From positions 3,433,501 to 3,497,500 of the forward strand of contig NC_083384.1 of assembly GCF_031755915.1 (NCBI RefSeq): a stretch of 64,000 nucleotides of DNA. Reading direction: 5' to 3'. The notes under the pieces are model-generated. The model saw only the letters and a program-made list of their open reading frames with translations. It made no database searches and was not told the origin of the DNA. The translations under genes were made by a program, and so were the position numbers. This document shows, in pieces, positions 1-10,919 of this stretch; positions within the stretch are counted from its first letter, which is position 1, and the number at the start of each line of letters is the position of its first letter. The stretch is from Ziziphus jujuba (taxonomy: Eukaryota; Streptophyta; Magnoliopsida; Rosales; Rhamnaceae).

Positions 1-1
1 T

Positions 2-136
2 CAATTTGAGCAGTATACAAATGATCTGAAGAATCCTCCAAATAGTGATAAAAGCACTAGCAGCTATGGTGTATACTTGGTGCATGTGTCAATTAATGAT
101 GGCAATTGCCCTATAATTCAGGCAGTACTCACATAA
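2..136 (+). CDS. Terminal exon of a JIP23-like (23-kDa jasmonate-induced protein-like) gene, partial
   Basis: An open frame enters from the left edge and runs 44 codons to TAA at 134-136. It ends with the segment SSYGVYLVHVSINDGNCP followed by IIQAVLT. This matches the C-terminal part of three further copies in the window (at 34, 37 and 46 kb), whose upstream exon has hallmarks I associate with JIP23-like proteins: a HHDW-G motif, PYP, FLH, and VYDGxNxxGxxxxW-AW. Family members are small stress/jasmonate-responsive plant proteins of unclear biochemistry. Unlike the other copies, this exon has no stop or frameshift within what can be seen, so it could be the end of a functional gene whose first exon lies outside the window. 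The family call is inferred from motif memory; the coding exon is seen directly. Confidence 0.62.
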   Translation, partial: QFEQYTNDLKNPPNSDKSTSSYGVYLVHVSINDGNCPIIQAVLT

Positions 137-352
137 GCAAATGCCAACAACTAGGTGGTTGCCACCTGCCACTACTCATGTATATAGATATATATCATTA
201 ATATGCATGCATGAATGCATCTATGGTGTGTGGAAAAATGCCATGATATACATATATATGGTAACCTTTTTATGTTAATTTAATGGTATACTTTGTACAA
301 ATGTAAGGGGTTCAAATTCTGTCATCCCTAGCAATTATTCATGGGAAGTAAT
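137..352. other. 3' flank of the JIP23-like gene
   Basis: Non-coding, AT-rich, with short TA runs and CATG-rich stretches (around 205-225). It lies between the JIP23-like stop codon and the GTAAT target site of copia-1 (348-352). No polyadenylation signal could be assigned with confidence. Confidence 0.5.
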
Positions 353-674
353 TGATAAGCTAGATGTGCATGTCTTACCATATAGCCATGTCATCATATA
401 ACCAAGAACAGTAAGAGTTTGTTTTAGATAAGATAAAAGGTATCTTCAAGTTATTAAAAACAGTGACAGATAAACATTATCAGGTGATAAAGCTTTGAGA
501 AAGGTTGTTCTAGTCATCAGTCATCAGTAATCCTTTTTGTATCTTCTTGTAACTAACATGTATCTATAATGCCCTACAATGCTGTATAAGTAATGCTATG
601 AGAGTCACCTTTGTAACAAGCTAAAAATACAGTTTTTATCAATATGATAAACCTTATTTCATTTGTTTTCATCA
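353..674 (+). repeat. 5' LTR of degenerate copia-1
   Basis: Starts TGATAAGCTAGATG and ends TTTTCATCA, directly followed by a tRNA-Met-type primer-binding site (675-686, TGGTATCAAAGC). The 5 bases before it, GTAAT (348-352), are the likely target duplication. The reverse complement of 15080-15428 is a second copy of the same LTR, recognisable along its whole length with scattered substitutions and a few short indels. The second copy places the LTR ends; 5' LTR end 674 is preferred because both copies share the final CATCA. Confidence 0.8.
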
Positions 675-686
675 TGGTATCAAAGC
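675..686 (+). other. Primer-binding site of copia-1
   Basis: TGGTATCAAAGC abuts the LTR end. It differs at one position from the TGGTATCAGAGC complement of the plant tRNA-Met 3' end used by most plant copia elements to prime minus-strand DNA synthesis. Confidence 0.75.
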
Positions 687-789
687 TTGGAAAGACTTCA
701 AAGTTGAACTTGAATATAGCTTCAAAAGTTGAACCAAGACTAATTGCCAATCCTTTAACCAATGTTCCAATTTAATATCTAGAAAACTG

Positions 790-1804
790 GATTCTTTGAA
801 TTATTTTATGTGGAGATCATAGATGCCTCCCTCAATTCAAAGTTTAGGAATTCTACATCATATAATTGATGATGAGCATCGATTAGAAGAAATTCAAATA
901 GAAACTAGCAGAAGCATTGCAAGCAGCGGAGTTCATAATCCAAATTATCAATTGTGGATTAGTAATGATGGTTTTTTTACAACGTGGTTGCTTAGAACAA
1001 TGACAGCTGACATACTCAACTTCAATTTCAGCCTGCATATAACTTTCAGTCTTTGGCATGCCACTAAAGAGCATCTGTTGCTAGCTACGAAGGAGAAGGA
1101 AATTTATCTGACTGATCATCTCATGGGATTGAAGAAAGGATAGGCAACCTTAGATGAGTATCTCAAAGCCTTTAATTCTATTTGTGATAATCTCTCTGCA
1201 ATTGCAAAGCCTGTAAATGACTTGGATAAATGCTTTCATCCATTTAGAGGATTAGGCCATCAATATCAAGATTTCAGGTTTGTTATGCTATCAAAACCTT
1301 CATATCCAATGCTTATAGAGTTTGATCTATCTTCAAAAAGTCATGAACAAGTCCTAAGAAATTTTTTAGAAGAAAAATAGGATTTGAATCAAGAACATGC
1401 ATTTGTTAGTCAAAGAGGTCATTGGGCAGGAAGAGGAATTGGTGGCAAGTTCAATTTTCATGGATGTGGTTTCAATCCTGCAACCTATTCCATGCAAAGT
1501 TGTGGAGGCTTTAATTACTCAACACAAGGCTGTGGAGGCTCCCTCTCATTCAACATAGCAACTAGACCATCTTCAAACATTACTCAAAATGAAGTAGTTG
1601 TATGTCAAATATGTGTTAGACCTTTTCATACTGCTCCTAACTATTAGAATAGATATGACCCAATAAATGAAGCCGATGGAATCAATGAAGCTAATGCTAC
1701 CTATAAAATTCAAGAAGAACCCACATTCGTTGTAGATTTTGGAGCCACATCTCACATGATTAATGATACAGGTACCTTATCAAACTCTAAACCATATAAG
1801 AGCA
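790..1804 (+). pseudogene. copia-1 gag and protease start, broken
   Basis: Gag (UBN2 / Retrotran_gag type) reads from about 823: W-I-S-N-D-G-F-F-T-T-W-L at roughly codons 45-56, then a TAG at 1141-1143. The same frame continues with DEYLKAFNSICDNL and a Gly-rich tail. A zinc-knuckle relic (VCQIC) lies near 1600-1620 and another stop at about 1645. The aspartic-protease motif follows as VVDFGATSHM near 1733-1758; canonical is D-S-G, so the Ser is replaced by Phe. Several in-frame stops make it a pseudogene. The frame is then cut by the MITE at 1810. Confidence 0.75.
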
Positions 1805-1809
1805 TCTAA

Positions 1810-2243
1810 GCATCCCCAAGGGACTCTTTATATCTTTATTTTGAAGAGTCAATATGTAAAAGCAGCCTCCAACCCACTCTTTATTTTAACTTTTAAAAAT
1901 ACAGAGTCGGTTTGACTCTCCAAATTTGAGGAGCCAAAAACACTCTTCATTATTTAATGATTACCAAATTTCAAGACTACTATGTTAATATATTTAATGA
2001 TTTGGTTGGACCTACGAAGAAAAATGGAGGGAAATAATAAAATAATTAAGAGGGAATTCTGACAAAAAACCAAAAAAATGAGGGGAAAAAACATAATAAT
2101 AAATGTTTATTGAAAAAATAAAAATAAAGAATATGATATAAAGAGTATTGTTGGAGGAGATTTAAAGTGTAACTCTTTAAACATAAAGATGTTCTTTATT
2201 ATACAAAAGATGATTTTTATTTTTAAAGAATCCTTGGGGATAC
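1810..2243. mobile_element. MITE of 434 bp inserted in copia-1
   Basis: The left end reads GCATCCCCAAGG and the reverse complement of the right end reads GTATCCCCAAGG, so there is a terminal inverted repeat of about 12 bp with one mismatch, extending imperfectly inward. It is flanked by the direct repeat TCTAA (1805-1809 and 2244-2248). If it and one TCTAA are removed, the copia-1 frame resumes without a gap. There is no coding capacity. A TAA core would suit PIF/Harbinger (3-bp TSD), but the 5-bp TCTAA leaves the superfamily open. Confidence 0.75.
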
Positions 2244-2248
2244 TCTAA

Positions 2249-4722
2249 GGGAACAAATGTTATGTATGTGGGTAATGGAAAAACTTTGCCAATTTCCCAT
2301 ACTGGAAATACTACTTAAAATTGGACAAAAAAAAATCTCTTTAAAAAATGTTTTGGTATTTGCAAGTTTGGCAAAGAATCTTCTTTCAGTTATTAAATTT
2401 ACTGATGATAATGCCTGTAGTGTGGAATTCACCTCTTCTTGTTTTTTGATTAAGGATCTTAACAACCAAGTAATAGCCAAAGGGCACTAACAAGGTTGAC
2501 TATATGCTTTGGATGATGATGATGGCTACAATTAGGCATTGGTAGCAACAAAGGATGGGGGTTATTTCATCTAAAATATAGCATCAAAGATTGGGTCATC
2601 CAAACTTTCATTTTTAGCAGATTTTAGATAAAAATAAAAAAATTTATGTTTCAAGTTGGATAAAAAATTCTCCTATGCATGAAAGTTGTCAATTAGGCAA
2701 GTAATGTAAACTTCCTTTAGGTGATTCCAATAATATTTCTTCTGCTCCATTAAATAAGATACATTGAAATCTTTGGGGACCTGCTCCCATCTTATCTAAT
2801 CAAGTTTTTCAATATTATGTTATTTTCATTGATGATTACAGTAGATTCACTTGGCTATATCCTTTGAAAAGGAAATTGGATTTCTTCCTTAAATTTCATA
2901 AAATGGTTGTAAATCAGATTGACAAAAAAATTAAAATTTTTCAAAGTGATGGTGGTGGTTAATTCCAATCAAAGATGTTTATGTCTCATCTAGAACATTG
3001 TGGTATTCTTCATCAAATTTCTTGTCTAGAAACACCACAACAAAATGGTGTTACTGAAAGAAAGCATAGTCATTTTGCTGAAACAAGTTTAACTATGATG
3101 TTTCATGCAGAGATACCACAAAAGTATTGGGTGGATGTTTTTTTAACTATTATATATTTAATAAATAGACTACCCTCTTCATATTTAAAAATGGACATCC
3201 AATATAAAAAAATATATGGAACAATACCACATTATATGGGTCTCAAAGTTTTAGGCTGCAGATGTTATCCATATCTTAGAAAACCAGGAAACAATAAGTT
3301 TATGAAGAAAACTTATCCATGTATTTTCATTGGATACAATCCATCTCACAAAGGGTTATAGATGCTTGGATCCAAAGGAAAACCGTGTATTTGTTTCAAG
3401 GCATATTGTATTTGATGAAACTTTATTTCCTTTCAAAACGAGTTCTTCTTCTATTTCACAGGAACCTCTACAACTTACCACTTTTTTTAATTCTGATGAA
3501 TGGTATGAGGTATCCAAAATAAACAGCTCATTCGATAGTCATGAAAAAGAATTGTCCAAAAACTCATTACCTACCAACTATTGTGAAAAGACAACATCTG
3601 TGTTACCACCCCAAACTTCATGAGAGGATTACTTCTCTAACGCAACCACTCAATCATCACAAACGCAAGCTTCTAGTTCCATAATAGAATCCTCTCTATA
3701 GCCACACACTACGCAACCACAGTCTCCTACAGCCATAATAATTCCTTCCAATACCACTCAAGACATATCATCTTAGTTATTTGTAAAATTAGATTTCCCA
3801 CCGTTACCATCTCCTTTTTCTCAACCATCCAAACAACCTCACTATCTAATGCTTACATGGCGTCGGCTCAAACAAAACCCACACTGCATAACCGAGCTTC
3901 ATTGACACAATCATATAAACACTGCTCTTCTCACTGAAACAAATATTGTTACCACCCCAAAATCTTTAGAAACCATACAAATACTTGAATGGAAGAATGC
4001 CATGCTTGAAGAATTATTAGCACTCCACCATAATTGCACTTGGGTGTAAGTACCATAACTAGTAAATATGAATGTGGTAGGTTCTAAGTGGGTATACTGT
4101 ATGAAATACAAAGAAGATGTCTCTTTGGATCGTTATAAAGCATGCTTGGTAGTCAAATGTTATACACAGATTGAAGGACTGGACTATGATGAGACTTTCA
4201 GCCCGGTAGTAAAACCAAGCTCCATTCGGTTAATTACATCCATTGTCATTTCATCTGGTTGGATAGCTGCTTGATGTCAAAAATGCTTTCTTGAATGGAC
4301 ATTTTAAAGAAAAAGTTTTCATGAAGCAACCTCCAAATTTCATTGATAACAAACACCTAGATTATGTGTGACTTCTAATGAAATCTCTTTATGGTCTAAA
4401 ACAAGATCCTAGAGCTTGTTTGATTGTTTATCTCAAAATCTAATTAGTTTGGGTTTCAAGTGCAATAGAGTTTATTCATCTTTGTTTATTTTCAAGAATA
4501 ATATTGACATCACTCTTCTCCTCATATATGTAAATGATGTACTTTTGACAAGTTCTAATGCTTCTCTAGTAGTTGCTTTAGTCAACCGGATAAACAAGGA
4601 TTTTGCTCTAAAGGATTTCGATTATCTCCATTATTTTTTGGGTATTGAGGTTCGGCCCTTTCATGGTGGATTGGTCTTTAGACAAAGTATGCTCATGACC
4701 TCCTAAAAAGAGCAAACTTGTT
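2249..4722 (+). pseudogene. copia-1 pol (protease end, integrase, RT), broken
   Basis: In order: the GAG-pre-integrase region near 2330-2700 with frameshifts; integrase near 2815-3360, with FIDDYSRFTW, an SDGGG relic and ETPQQNGVTERKHSH, then the INRLPSSYLK and YPCIFIGYNPSHKGL signatures; a hydrophilic linker 3360-4030; RT from about 4060 with VGSKWVYCMKYKEDVSLDRYKA, LDVKNAFLNGHFKEKVF, LYGLKQDPRA and LLIYVNDVLLTSS. The catalytic YVDD box reads YVND. Stops and frameshifts are frequent (for example TAG at 3358-3360, TGA at 4272-4274, frameshifts near 4415 and 4682). The RT reading frame is interrupted by copia-2 at 4723-4727 and resumes at 10920. Confidence 0.8.
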
Positions 4723-4727
4723 AGAAG

Positions 4728-5764
4728 TGTTGAAGTGTGGCAATTTTGCCATTTGATGGTGCATGTCACGGGCTAGCATGCACACCTTGGTATCAAATCC
4801 TTTCCTTTTATGCGTTTATATTTTTTTTTGTATGTTTTTAATTTATGCAAGGTATATTTTGATAATGTTTTGTGCCTAAGTTATGTATGCAAAAGTATAG
4901 GCAAAATTATGCACAAAAGAGTAGGAATGTTATGCTTGAAATGCCTATGGTGCTGGATTCATAATTTCCAGCAACATAGATCCACTATTTATCTTATATC
5001 TCAAGTTGCAAATGGCGTTTTGGGCTGAAATTTTGAGGGATATCTATAGACATATATAGAAGACTATGGTTCAAAGTTCAGGTCAAAATGACATGGGAAA
5101 GTCCATTTTCTATTCCAAACAGATTGCTGTATCTGATGGGCCCAGTATGCAGAGTATGGGCCAGTTTTGGAGCTGTTTGGCCCATGATCCGGTTCCAGAA
5201 CTTTCCTAGCTCTTGGAACAATATTTATTGATGACCAAGGATGCTTCAAACCAAGTTTCATAAGCAGATACAAAGGGGAACTAAGTAGGTGAAGCTAGTT
5301 TGGTTGTTTACCCAAACTAGTTAAACAATAAGAACTTAGTTCAAACCATGTGCCACTTTTTACTATATTTGGAATAGACATGTTGCAGCTGGTTTTTGAC
5401 TCTTTTGTGTATGAAAAGTTAGGTTTTGACCATTTTACTTTTTAAATTTCAAATATTTTACTCATTTTGTAAGCTCACATGCTTGGCATGTGTGAACTAG
5501 TTGTAATTTCAAGCTTATATAGTAAAATGAATGAAATGGCTACAAATCTAAGCCTCATTTTTCAAAAGAAACGTGGTCCCCTTCTTCTTATCTCTTCTTC
5601 AACACCTTAGAACACTCTAGGAACCCTAAAAACCAGAAAACACCATAACCAAAACCTAAAAACACAACTCACACACAACCATTCCCAAGAGCATCACCAA
5701 AAGTTTGCTTGTTGCTAACACTTCAAGCTAGCTTGCTCTTGGTCATAACCTTCTCACCCCAACA
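4728..5764 (+). repeat. 5' LTR of copia-2
   Basis: Begins TGTTGAAGTGTGG and ends CTCACCCCAACA. Contains two small palindromes: GTGCATG/CATGCAC arms at 4759-4765 and 4777-4783, and CACATGC-TTG-GCATGTG at 5476-5492. A TATA-like box follows the second one at 5516-5522. The region after it (R/U5) ends with pyrimidine- and CA-rich sequence. Confidence 0.95.
5516..5522 (+). promoter_or_regulatory. Probable LTR promoter TATA box
   Basis: TATATAG lies about 25 bp downstream of a perfect 7-bp-arm palindrome and about 245 bp before the LTR end, and is repeated in the 3' LTR. The position suits transcription initiation within the LTR; no start site can be read from sequence. Confidence 0.5.
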
Positions 5765-5767
5765 AAG

Positions 5768-5778
5768 TGGTATCAGAG
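5768..5778 (+). other. Primer-binding site of copia-2 (tRNA-Met type)
   Basis: TGGTATCAGAG starts 3 bp after the LTR end and is followed by AAAGGC. The 11 matching bases correspond to the usual plant tRNA-Met primer complement. Confidence 0.85.
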
Positions 5779-5898
5779 AAAGGCACATTTTTGTGAGATT
5801 TGTGAGGTTTTTCGGCTGGTTCGTTCCTTGAGAGTGAAGAGGTACTTGAAAGCACAAATATATTTTCATATTCCTTCATACTAGAAAGCAACATTCAC

Positions 5899-6870
5899 AT
5901 GGCTTCTTCAAGTTTTTCAACTCCTTCTCCTCCTATCTTCAATGGGGAGAACTACAACATTTGGAGTATCAAGATGCAAGCCTACTTGAAGGCTTATGGT
6001 CTTTGGGAGGTCACCATAAATCCCCAAGAACCCAAGCCTTTGAGACAAGGGGCAACGGTCAACCAAATCAAGCACCATGAGGAGGAATTGGCTAAAGGTT
6101 TCAAGGCTCTCACCGCCATTCATTCTTGTATTAGTGATACCATTTTCACAAGGATAATGGCATGTGAGAGTGCCAAAGAAGCTTGGGACAAACTTCAAGA
6201 TGAGTTCCAAGGGAGTCCAAGGACAAGGCAAATGCAAATCCTTAACCTAAGGAGGGAGTTTGAGACTATCAAGATGAAAGGCAAAGAAACAGTTAAGGAG
6301 TTCACCACAAGGCTTCTTAATGTGGTGAATCAAATTAGGGTGCTAGGTGAAAGATTAAGTGACCAAAGGATTGTGGAGAAGGTGTTGGTCTCCTTGCCCG
6401 AGAGGTTTGAAGCTAAGATATCTTCATTGGAGGAGTCAAGGAACCTAAATGAAATTTCCTTGACCGAGTTGGTGAATGTCTTGCAAGCTACGGAGCAAAG
6501 GAGGAGGATTAGACATGAAGAATCAATGGAGGCTGCATTTGTGTCTAAACAAAATCAAAAGACACAAAATCAAAAGAAGAACAAGCTTAAGGTCATAAAG
6601 GAGAAAGGTGAAACTAGCAAACCCGAGAGGAAGTCTTATGAACCTTGTCACCATTGCAAGAAGAAAGGTCATCATCCAAGAAGGTGTTGGGGGAGGCCGG
6701 ATGCATTTTGCCATAAATGCCAACAAAAGGGTCATGTGGAGAGAGTATGCAAGGCTAACAAGAAAGATAAGCAACAAGCAAATGTTGCTAAAGATAATGC
6801 AAGTGATAGTGAATCCGAAGAGTTGTTTGTTGCTACTTGTTTTAGTAGCATCAAGAATGATGAAGGATGA
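5899..6870 (+). CDS. gag: copia-2 Gag (capsid-nucleocapsid) protein
   Basis: A 323-codon frame starting 120 bp after the primer-binding site with [20 protein letters not shown]. Residues about 10-60 resemble the DUF4219 N-terminus ([24 protein letters not shown]) and about 60-205 the UBN2 capsid domain. Residues about 205-250 are a Lys/Gln-rich basic stretch. Two CX2CX4HX4C zinc knuckles follow near residues 251-264 and 273-286 ([14 protein letters not shown] and [14 protein letters not shown]), then an acidic end. Gag assembles cytoplasmic virus-like particles and packages element RNA. The frame stops at TGA 6868-6870, overlapping the ATG of pol (6867-6869). Related plant copia elements normally have one continuous gag-pol frame, so this junction is probably a one-base loss. 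Confidence 0.92.
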   Translation: MASSSFSTPSPPIFNGENYNIWSIKMQAYLKAYGLWEVTINPQEPKPLRQGATVNQIKHHEEELAKGFKALTAIHSCISDTIFTRIMACESAKEAWDKLQDEFQGSPRTRQMQILNLRREFETIKMKGKETVKEFTTRLLNVVNQIRVLGERLSDQRIVEKVLVSLPERFEAKISSLEESRNLNEISLTELVNVLQATEQRRRIRHEESMEAAFVSKQNQKTQNQKKNKLKVIKEKGETSKPERKSYEPCHHCKKKGHHPRRCWGRPDAFCHKCQQKGHVERVCKANKKDKQQANVAKDNASDSESEELFVATCFSSIKNDEG

Positions 6871-9800
6871 TCATTGATAGTGGAGCAACACACCATATGT
6901 CTCACAAGAATGAGTGGTTCACAAACTTGGATAGGAGCAGCCACAACAAAGTTAAAATTGGAAATGGAGCCTTGATGGAAGTGAAAGGCAAAGGAGATGT
7001 GGTGACACACACCACCAAAGGTATCAAAACTATCCATGATGTTCTCTATGTACCTTCTTTATGTGAGAACTTACTTAGTGTAGGTCAAATGCTTGAGAAC
7101 AAATATGCATTACACTTCTCAAACATGATATGCACTATAGTTGATCCACATGGAAATGAATTAATGTGTGTTGGAATGAAGAACAAGAATTTTAGGTTGA
7201 ATATGGATGAAAATGGTGCATCGGTTGCATTGAACACCAAAGTTGAGAACACCTCTCAACTTTGGCATAAAAGACTAGGCCATGCTAGCTTTAAGTCATT
7301 GGTAGACACACATAAACTTGTTAGAGACATGCCATTGGTGGAGAAGCAAGAACATGTGTGTGAAGTGTGTCAAAAAGGAAAGCATACTAGGCTAGCATTT
7401 CAATCTTGTTCTTGGAGATCAAAGGAGAAGTTAGGACTTATACATTCGGATATTTGTGGTCCTATGAGTGTTCCATCCTTAAATGGCAGCAAGTATTTCA
7501 TAACTTTCATTGATGATTACTCAAGAATGTGTTGGGTGTATTTCCTTGAAAGAAAATCACAAGCTTTGGAGAAGTTTGTAGAATTTATGAAGTTAGTGCA
7601 AAATCAATCCGGTTGCACTATAAAGGTGTTAAGGACGGACAATGGTGGGGAATACACAAGTGAGGCTTTCAAACAACTTTGTAAGGATCATGGTATAGTT
7701 CATCAATTCACTACACCATACACACCACAACAAAATGGTGTATGTGAAAGGAAGAACCGTACCATCATGGAGATGGCTAGATGTTTGTTGTTTGAAAGTG
7801 GCTTGCCAAAGAAGTTTTGGGCCGAAGGAGTTAATACATCCATCTACATCCAAAATAGGCTTTACTCCAAGTCTTTGAGGAGTAAAACCCCATTTGAGCT
7901 TTGGTTTGGATATAAGCCTTCTCTTGATCATCTAAGGGTATTTGGAAGCATTTGTTACATCCTAGTACCACAAGAGAAGAGAGGAAAGCTTGATGAAAGG
8001 TCACAAGTTGGTGTTTTGGTTGGCTATAGTGATGTGACCAAGGGATATAGAGTGTATAACTTGGAAACCAAGAAACCTGTGATAAGTAGAGATGTGAAAG
8101 TTGATGAGGAAGCTAAATGGGTTTGTAGTAAGGAGGAGTTGGCTAGTATGGATGAAGACAATTGGCTTGAAGCTCATGATAATGATGAGGAACAAGGAAA
8201 TGATGAAGGTGCTGCCCATGATGATGAATATGATGAGAATGAGCTAGAAATCTCCATAGGGGCTGATTTGGAGATTGGTGATGGTGTGAGAGGAACAAGA
8301 CCTCTTAATGAGATTTATGAAAGGTGTAATGTGGCATTGAGTGATCCAATCAATGTCCATAAGGCTATGGCAAGAAAAGAGTGGAGACAAGCCATGCAAA
8401 ATGAAATCGATGTGATAAACAAGAATGACACTTGGAGCTTGGTAACAAAACTGAAGGGAAAGAATGCTATTGGGGTGAAGTGGATCTTTAGGACCAAGTA
8501 CAATCCGGATGGGTCCATAAATAAGCACAAGGCAAGGCTTGTTGTCAAAGGATATGCACAACAAGCCGGTGTGGATTATGGAGAGACTTTTGCACCGGTT
8601 GCAAGGATGGAAACCATAAGACTTCTTCTTGCAATTTCGGCACAAAAGTCTTGGAAAGTATATCACCTTGATGTGAAGTCAGCCTTCTTGAATGGAATAT
8701 TGAAGGAGGAGGTCTATGTTGTGCAACCCGAAGGTTTTGTGAAGAAAGGAAGTGAAGAGAAGGTGTACAAGCTACACAAGGCCTTGTATGGCCTTAAACA
8801 AGCTCCTAGGGCATGGTATGCCAAGATAGATGGTTTTTTGACAAAGCATGGATTTAGGAGGAGTCCTAATGAGCCTACATTGTATATTAGGACTCATGGT
8901 TGCATGGTGTTGGTGTCTCTTTATGTTGATGACCTCCTAGTGACCGGTGGTAATGAGAAAGAAGTGAGCAACTTCAAAGGTGAGCTAGAATTGAACTTTG
9001 AGATGTCGAGCCTTGGAGAGATGAAATACTTTCTTGGAATTGAAGTTGTCCAATCATCCAAGGGCATCTTCATATCTCAAGAAAGCTATGTGAAGGAGTT
9101 GCTCAAGAAGTTTGACATGGAGGATTGTAATAGCGTTGCCACACCTATGAATGAAGGCACCAAGTTGGTGAAGGATGATGATTCTCCAAAGGTAAATCCT
9201 TCCATCTATAGAAGTTTAATTGGTAGCCTTTTATATGTATGCTCTACTAGACCGGATATCATGTTTAGTGTGGCTGTTTTGTCAAGATTTATGCATAGGC
9301 CATCACAAAATCATCTTAGTTGTGCAAAAAGAATCCTAAGGTATTTGAAAGGTACTAGTGATTTTGGTATATGGTACAAGGATGGCATGAATGAAGCTTT
9401 GCTTGGTTATAGTGATAGTGATTGGGCTGGTTCTTTGGATGATAGCAAGAGCACATCGGGCTACATTTACACTCTTGGAAATGGTCCTTTCTCATGGAAT
9501 TCCAAGAAGCAACAAACCGTTGCACAAAGCACCGCGGAAGCCGAGTATATTGCTTGCTCAAGTTGTGCTAATCAAGGTGTTTGGCTTAGGAAATTATTGG
9601 AGGACTTGAGCTTGAAGCAAGAGGAAGCCACGGTGATATTGTGTGACAATACTTCAGCAATAGCAATTGCACAAAATCCAGTCCAACATGGGAGGATCAA
9701 GCACATACCGGTCAAGTATCATTCCTTAAGGGAATTTGAAGCAAGTGGTGAAGTGAAGTTGGAGTATGTGACTTCCGAGGAGAACTTGGCGGATATCTTC

Positions 9801-9884
9801 ACCAAGCCATTGGGAAAGAAGAGATTTGAGATATTGAGAGGACTTCTCAACGTCTCATACAAAATTGCCAAGGAGGAGTGTTGA
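6867..9884 (+). CDS. pol: copia-2 Pol: protease, integrase, reverse transcriptase, RNase H
   Basis: A 1005-codon frame. Protease: [10 protein letters not shown] at residues 2-11. Integrase: HHCC zinc site (LWHKRLGH near 132, CEVC near 165), then catalytic D in HSDICGP (about 192), D in RTDNGGEY (about 255) and E in [10 protein letters not shown] (about 293). RT (RVT_2): from about residue 530, with [22 protein letters not shown] and the active site YVDDLL near 685. RNase H: SDSDWAG (about 849), AEAEY (about 891) and CDNTSA (about 925), then a tail ending [10 protein letters not shown] and beyond. The stop codon lies 4 bp inside the 3' LTR. Every catalytic residue checked is present and there is no internal stop. 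The first codon is created by the frame change at the gag junction, so translation would need re-initiation, frameshifting or help from another copy. Confidence 0.94.
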   Translation: MIIDSGATHHMSHKNEWFTNLDRSSHNKVKIGNGALMEVKGKGDVVTHTTKGIKTIHDVLYVPSLCENLLSVGQMLENKYALHFSNMICTIVDPHGNELMCVGMKNKNFRLNMDENGASVALNTKVENTSQLWHKRLGHASFKSLVDTHKLVRDMPLVEKQEHVCEVCQKGKHTRLAFQSCSWRSKEKLGLIHSDICGPMSVPSLNGSKYFITFIDDYSRMCWVYFLERKSQALEKFVEFMKLVQNQSGCTIKVLRTDNGGEYTSEAFKQLCKDHGIVHQFTTPYTPQQNGVCERKNRTIMEMARCLLFESGLPKKFWAEGVNTSIYIQNRLYSKSLRSKTPFELWFGYKPSLDHLRVFGSICYILVPQEKRGKLDERSQVGVLVGYSDVTKGYRVYNLETKKPVISRDVKVDEEAKWVCSKEELASMDEDNWLEAHDNDEEQGNDEGAAHDDEYDENELEISIGADLEIGDGVRGTRPLNEIYERCNVALSDPINVHKAMARKEWRQAMQNEIDVINKNDTWSLVTKLKGKNAIGVKWIFRTKYNPDGSINKHKARLVVKGYAQQAGVDYGETFAPVARMETIRLLLAISAQKSWKVYHLDVKSAFLNGILKEEVYVVQPEGFVKKGSEEKVYKLHKALYGLKQAPRAWYAKIDGFLTKHGFRRSPNEPTLYIRTHGCMVLVSLYVDDLLVTGGNEKEVSNFKGELELNFEMSSLGEMKYFLGIEVVQSSKGIFISQESYVKELLKKFDMEDCNSVATPMNEGTKLVKDDDSPKVNPSIYRSLIGSLLYVCSTRPDIMFSVAVLSRFMHRPSQNHLSCAKRILRYLKGTSDFGIWYKDGMNEALLGYSDSDWAGSLDDSKSTSGYIYTLGNGPFSWNSKKQQTVAQSTAEAEYIACSSCANQGVWLRKLLEDLSLKQEEATVILCDNTSAIAIAQNPVQHGRIKHIPVKYHSLREFEASGEVKLEYVTSEENLADIFTKPLGKKRFEILRGLLNVSYKIAKEEC
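9870..9878 (+). other. Polypurine tract of copia-2
   Basis: AAGGAGGAG abuts the TGTTGAAG start of the 3' LTR, the usual place for plus-strand priming. It is also coding for the last residues of Pol. Confidence 0.85.
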
Positions 9885-10914
9885 AGTGTGGCAATTTTGC
9901 CATTTGATGGTGCATGTCACGGGCTAGCATGCACACCTTGGTATCAAATCCTTTCCTTTTATGCGTTTATATTTTTTTTTGTATGTTTTTAATTTATGAA
10001 AGGTATATTTTGATAATGTTTTGTACCTAAGTTATGTATGCAAAAGTATAGGCAAAATTATGCACAAAAGAGTAGGAATGTTATGCTTGAAATGCCTATG
10101 GTGCTGGATTCATAATTTCCAGCAACATAGCTCCACTATTTATCTTATATCTCCGGTTACAAATGGAATTTTGGGCTGAAACTTTGATGGATGTCTATAG
10201 ACATATATAGAAGACTATGTTTCAAATTTCAGGTCAAAATGACATGGGAAAGTCCATTTTCTATTCAAAAAAGATTGCTGTATCTGATGGGCCCAGTATG
10301 CAGAGATGGGCCAGTTTTGGAGCTGTTTGGCCCATGATCCGGTTCCATAACTTTCCTAGCTCTTGGAACAATATTTATTGATGACCAAGGATGCTTCAAA
10401 CCAAGTTTCATAAGCCGATACAAAGGGGAACTAAGTAGGTGAAGCTAGTTTGGTTGTTTACCCAAACTAGTTAAACAATAAGAACTTAGTTCAAACCATG
10501 TGCCACTTTTTACTATATTTGGAATAGACATGTTGCAGCTGGTTTTTGACTCTTTTGTGTATGAAAAGTTAGGTGTTGACCATTTTACTTTTTAAATTTC
10601 AAATATTTTACTCATTTTGTAAGCTCACATGCTTGGCATGTGTGAACTAGTTGTAATTTCAAGCTTATATAGTAAAATGAATGAAATGGCTACAAATCTA
10701 AGCCTCATTTTTCAAAAGCAACGTGGTCCCCTTCTTCTTATCTCTTCTTCAACACCTTAGAACACTCTAGGAACCCTAAAAACCAGAAAACACCATAACC
10801 AAAACCTAAAAACACAACTCACACACAACCATTCCCAAGAGCATCACCAAAAGTTTGCTTGTTGCTAACACTTCAAGCTAGCTTGCTCTTGGTCATAACC
10901 TTCTCACCCCAACA
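9879..10914 (+). repeat. 3' LTR of copia-2
   Basis: Same sequence as 4728-5764 apart from about 19 substitutions and one base. Most of the differences fall between about 10130 and 10340 (5' LTR equivalent about 4980-5190). Followed by AGAAG (10915-10919). Confidence 0.95.
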
Positions 10915-10919
10915 AGAAG

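Larger units (their letters stand above)
4728..10914 (+). mobile_element. Young, near-complete Ty1/copia element (copia-2)
   Basis: A 6187-bp element with LTRs at 4728-5764 and 9879-10914 (TG...CA ends), 5-bp target duplication AGAAG at 4723-4727 and 10915-10919, primer-binding site, polypurine tract, gag and pol. By eye the LTRs differ at about 19 positions plus one 1-bp indel over 1036 bp (about 1.8%), so insertion is recent relative to its neighbours. All catalytic motifs of protease, integrase, RT and RNase H are intact. The only visible coding lesion is the shift between gag and pol. It interrupts the RT of copia-1, whose reading continues across the empty site. Confidence 0.95.

Noticed and set aside
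8244..8666. 140-codon minus-strand frame inside copia-2 pol
   Set aside because: Antisense shadow of the RT-containing pol frame, which has all expected motifs.
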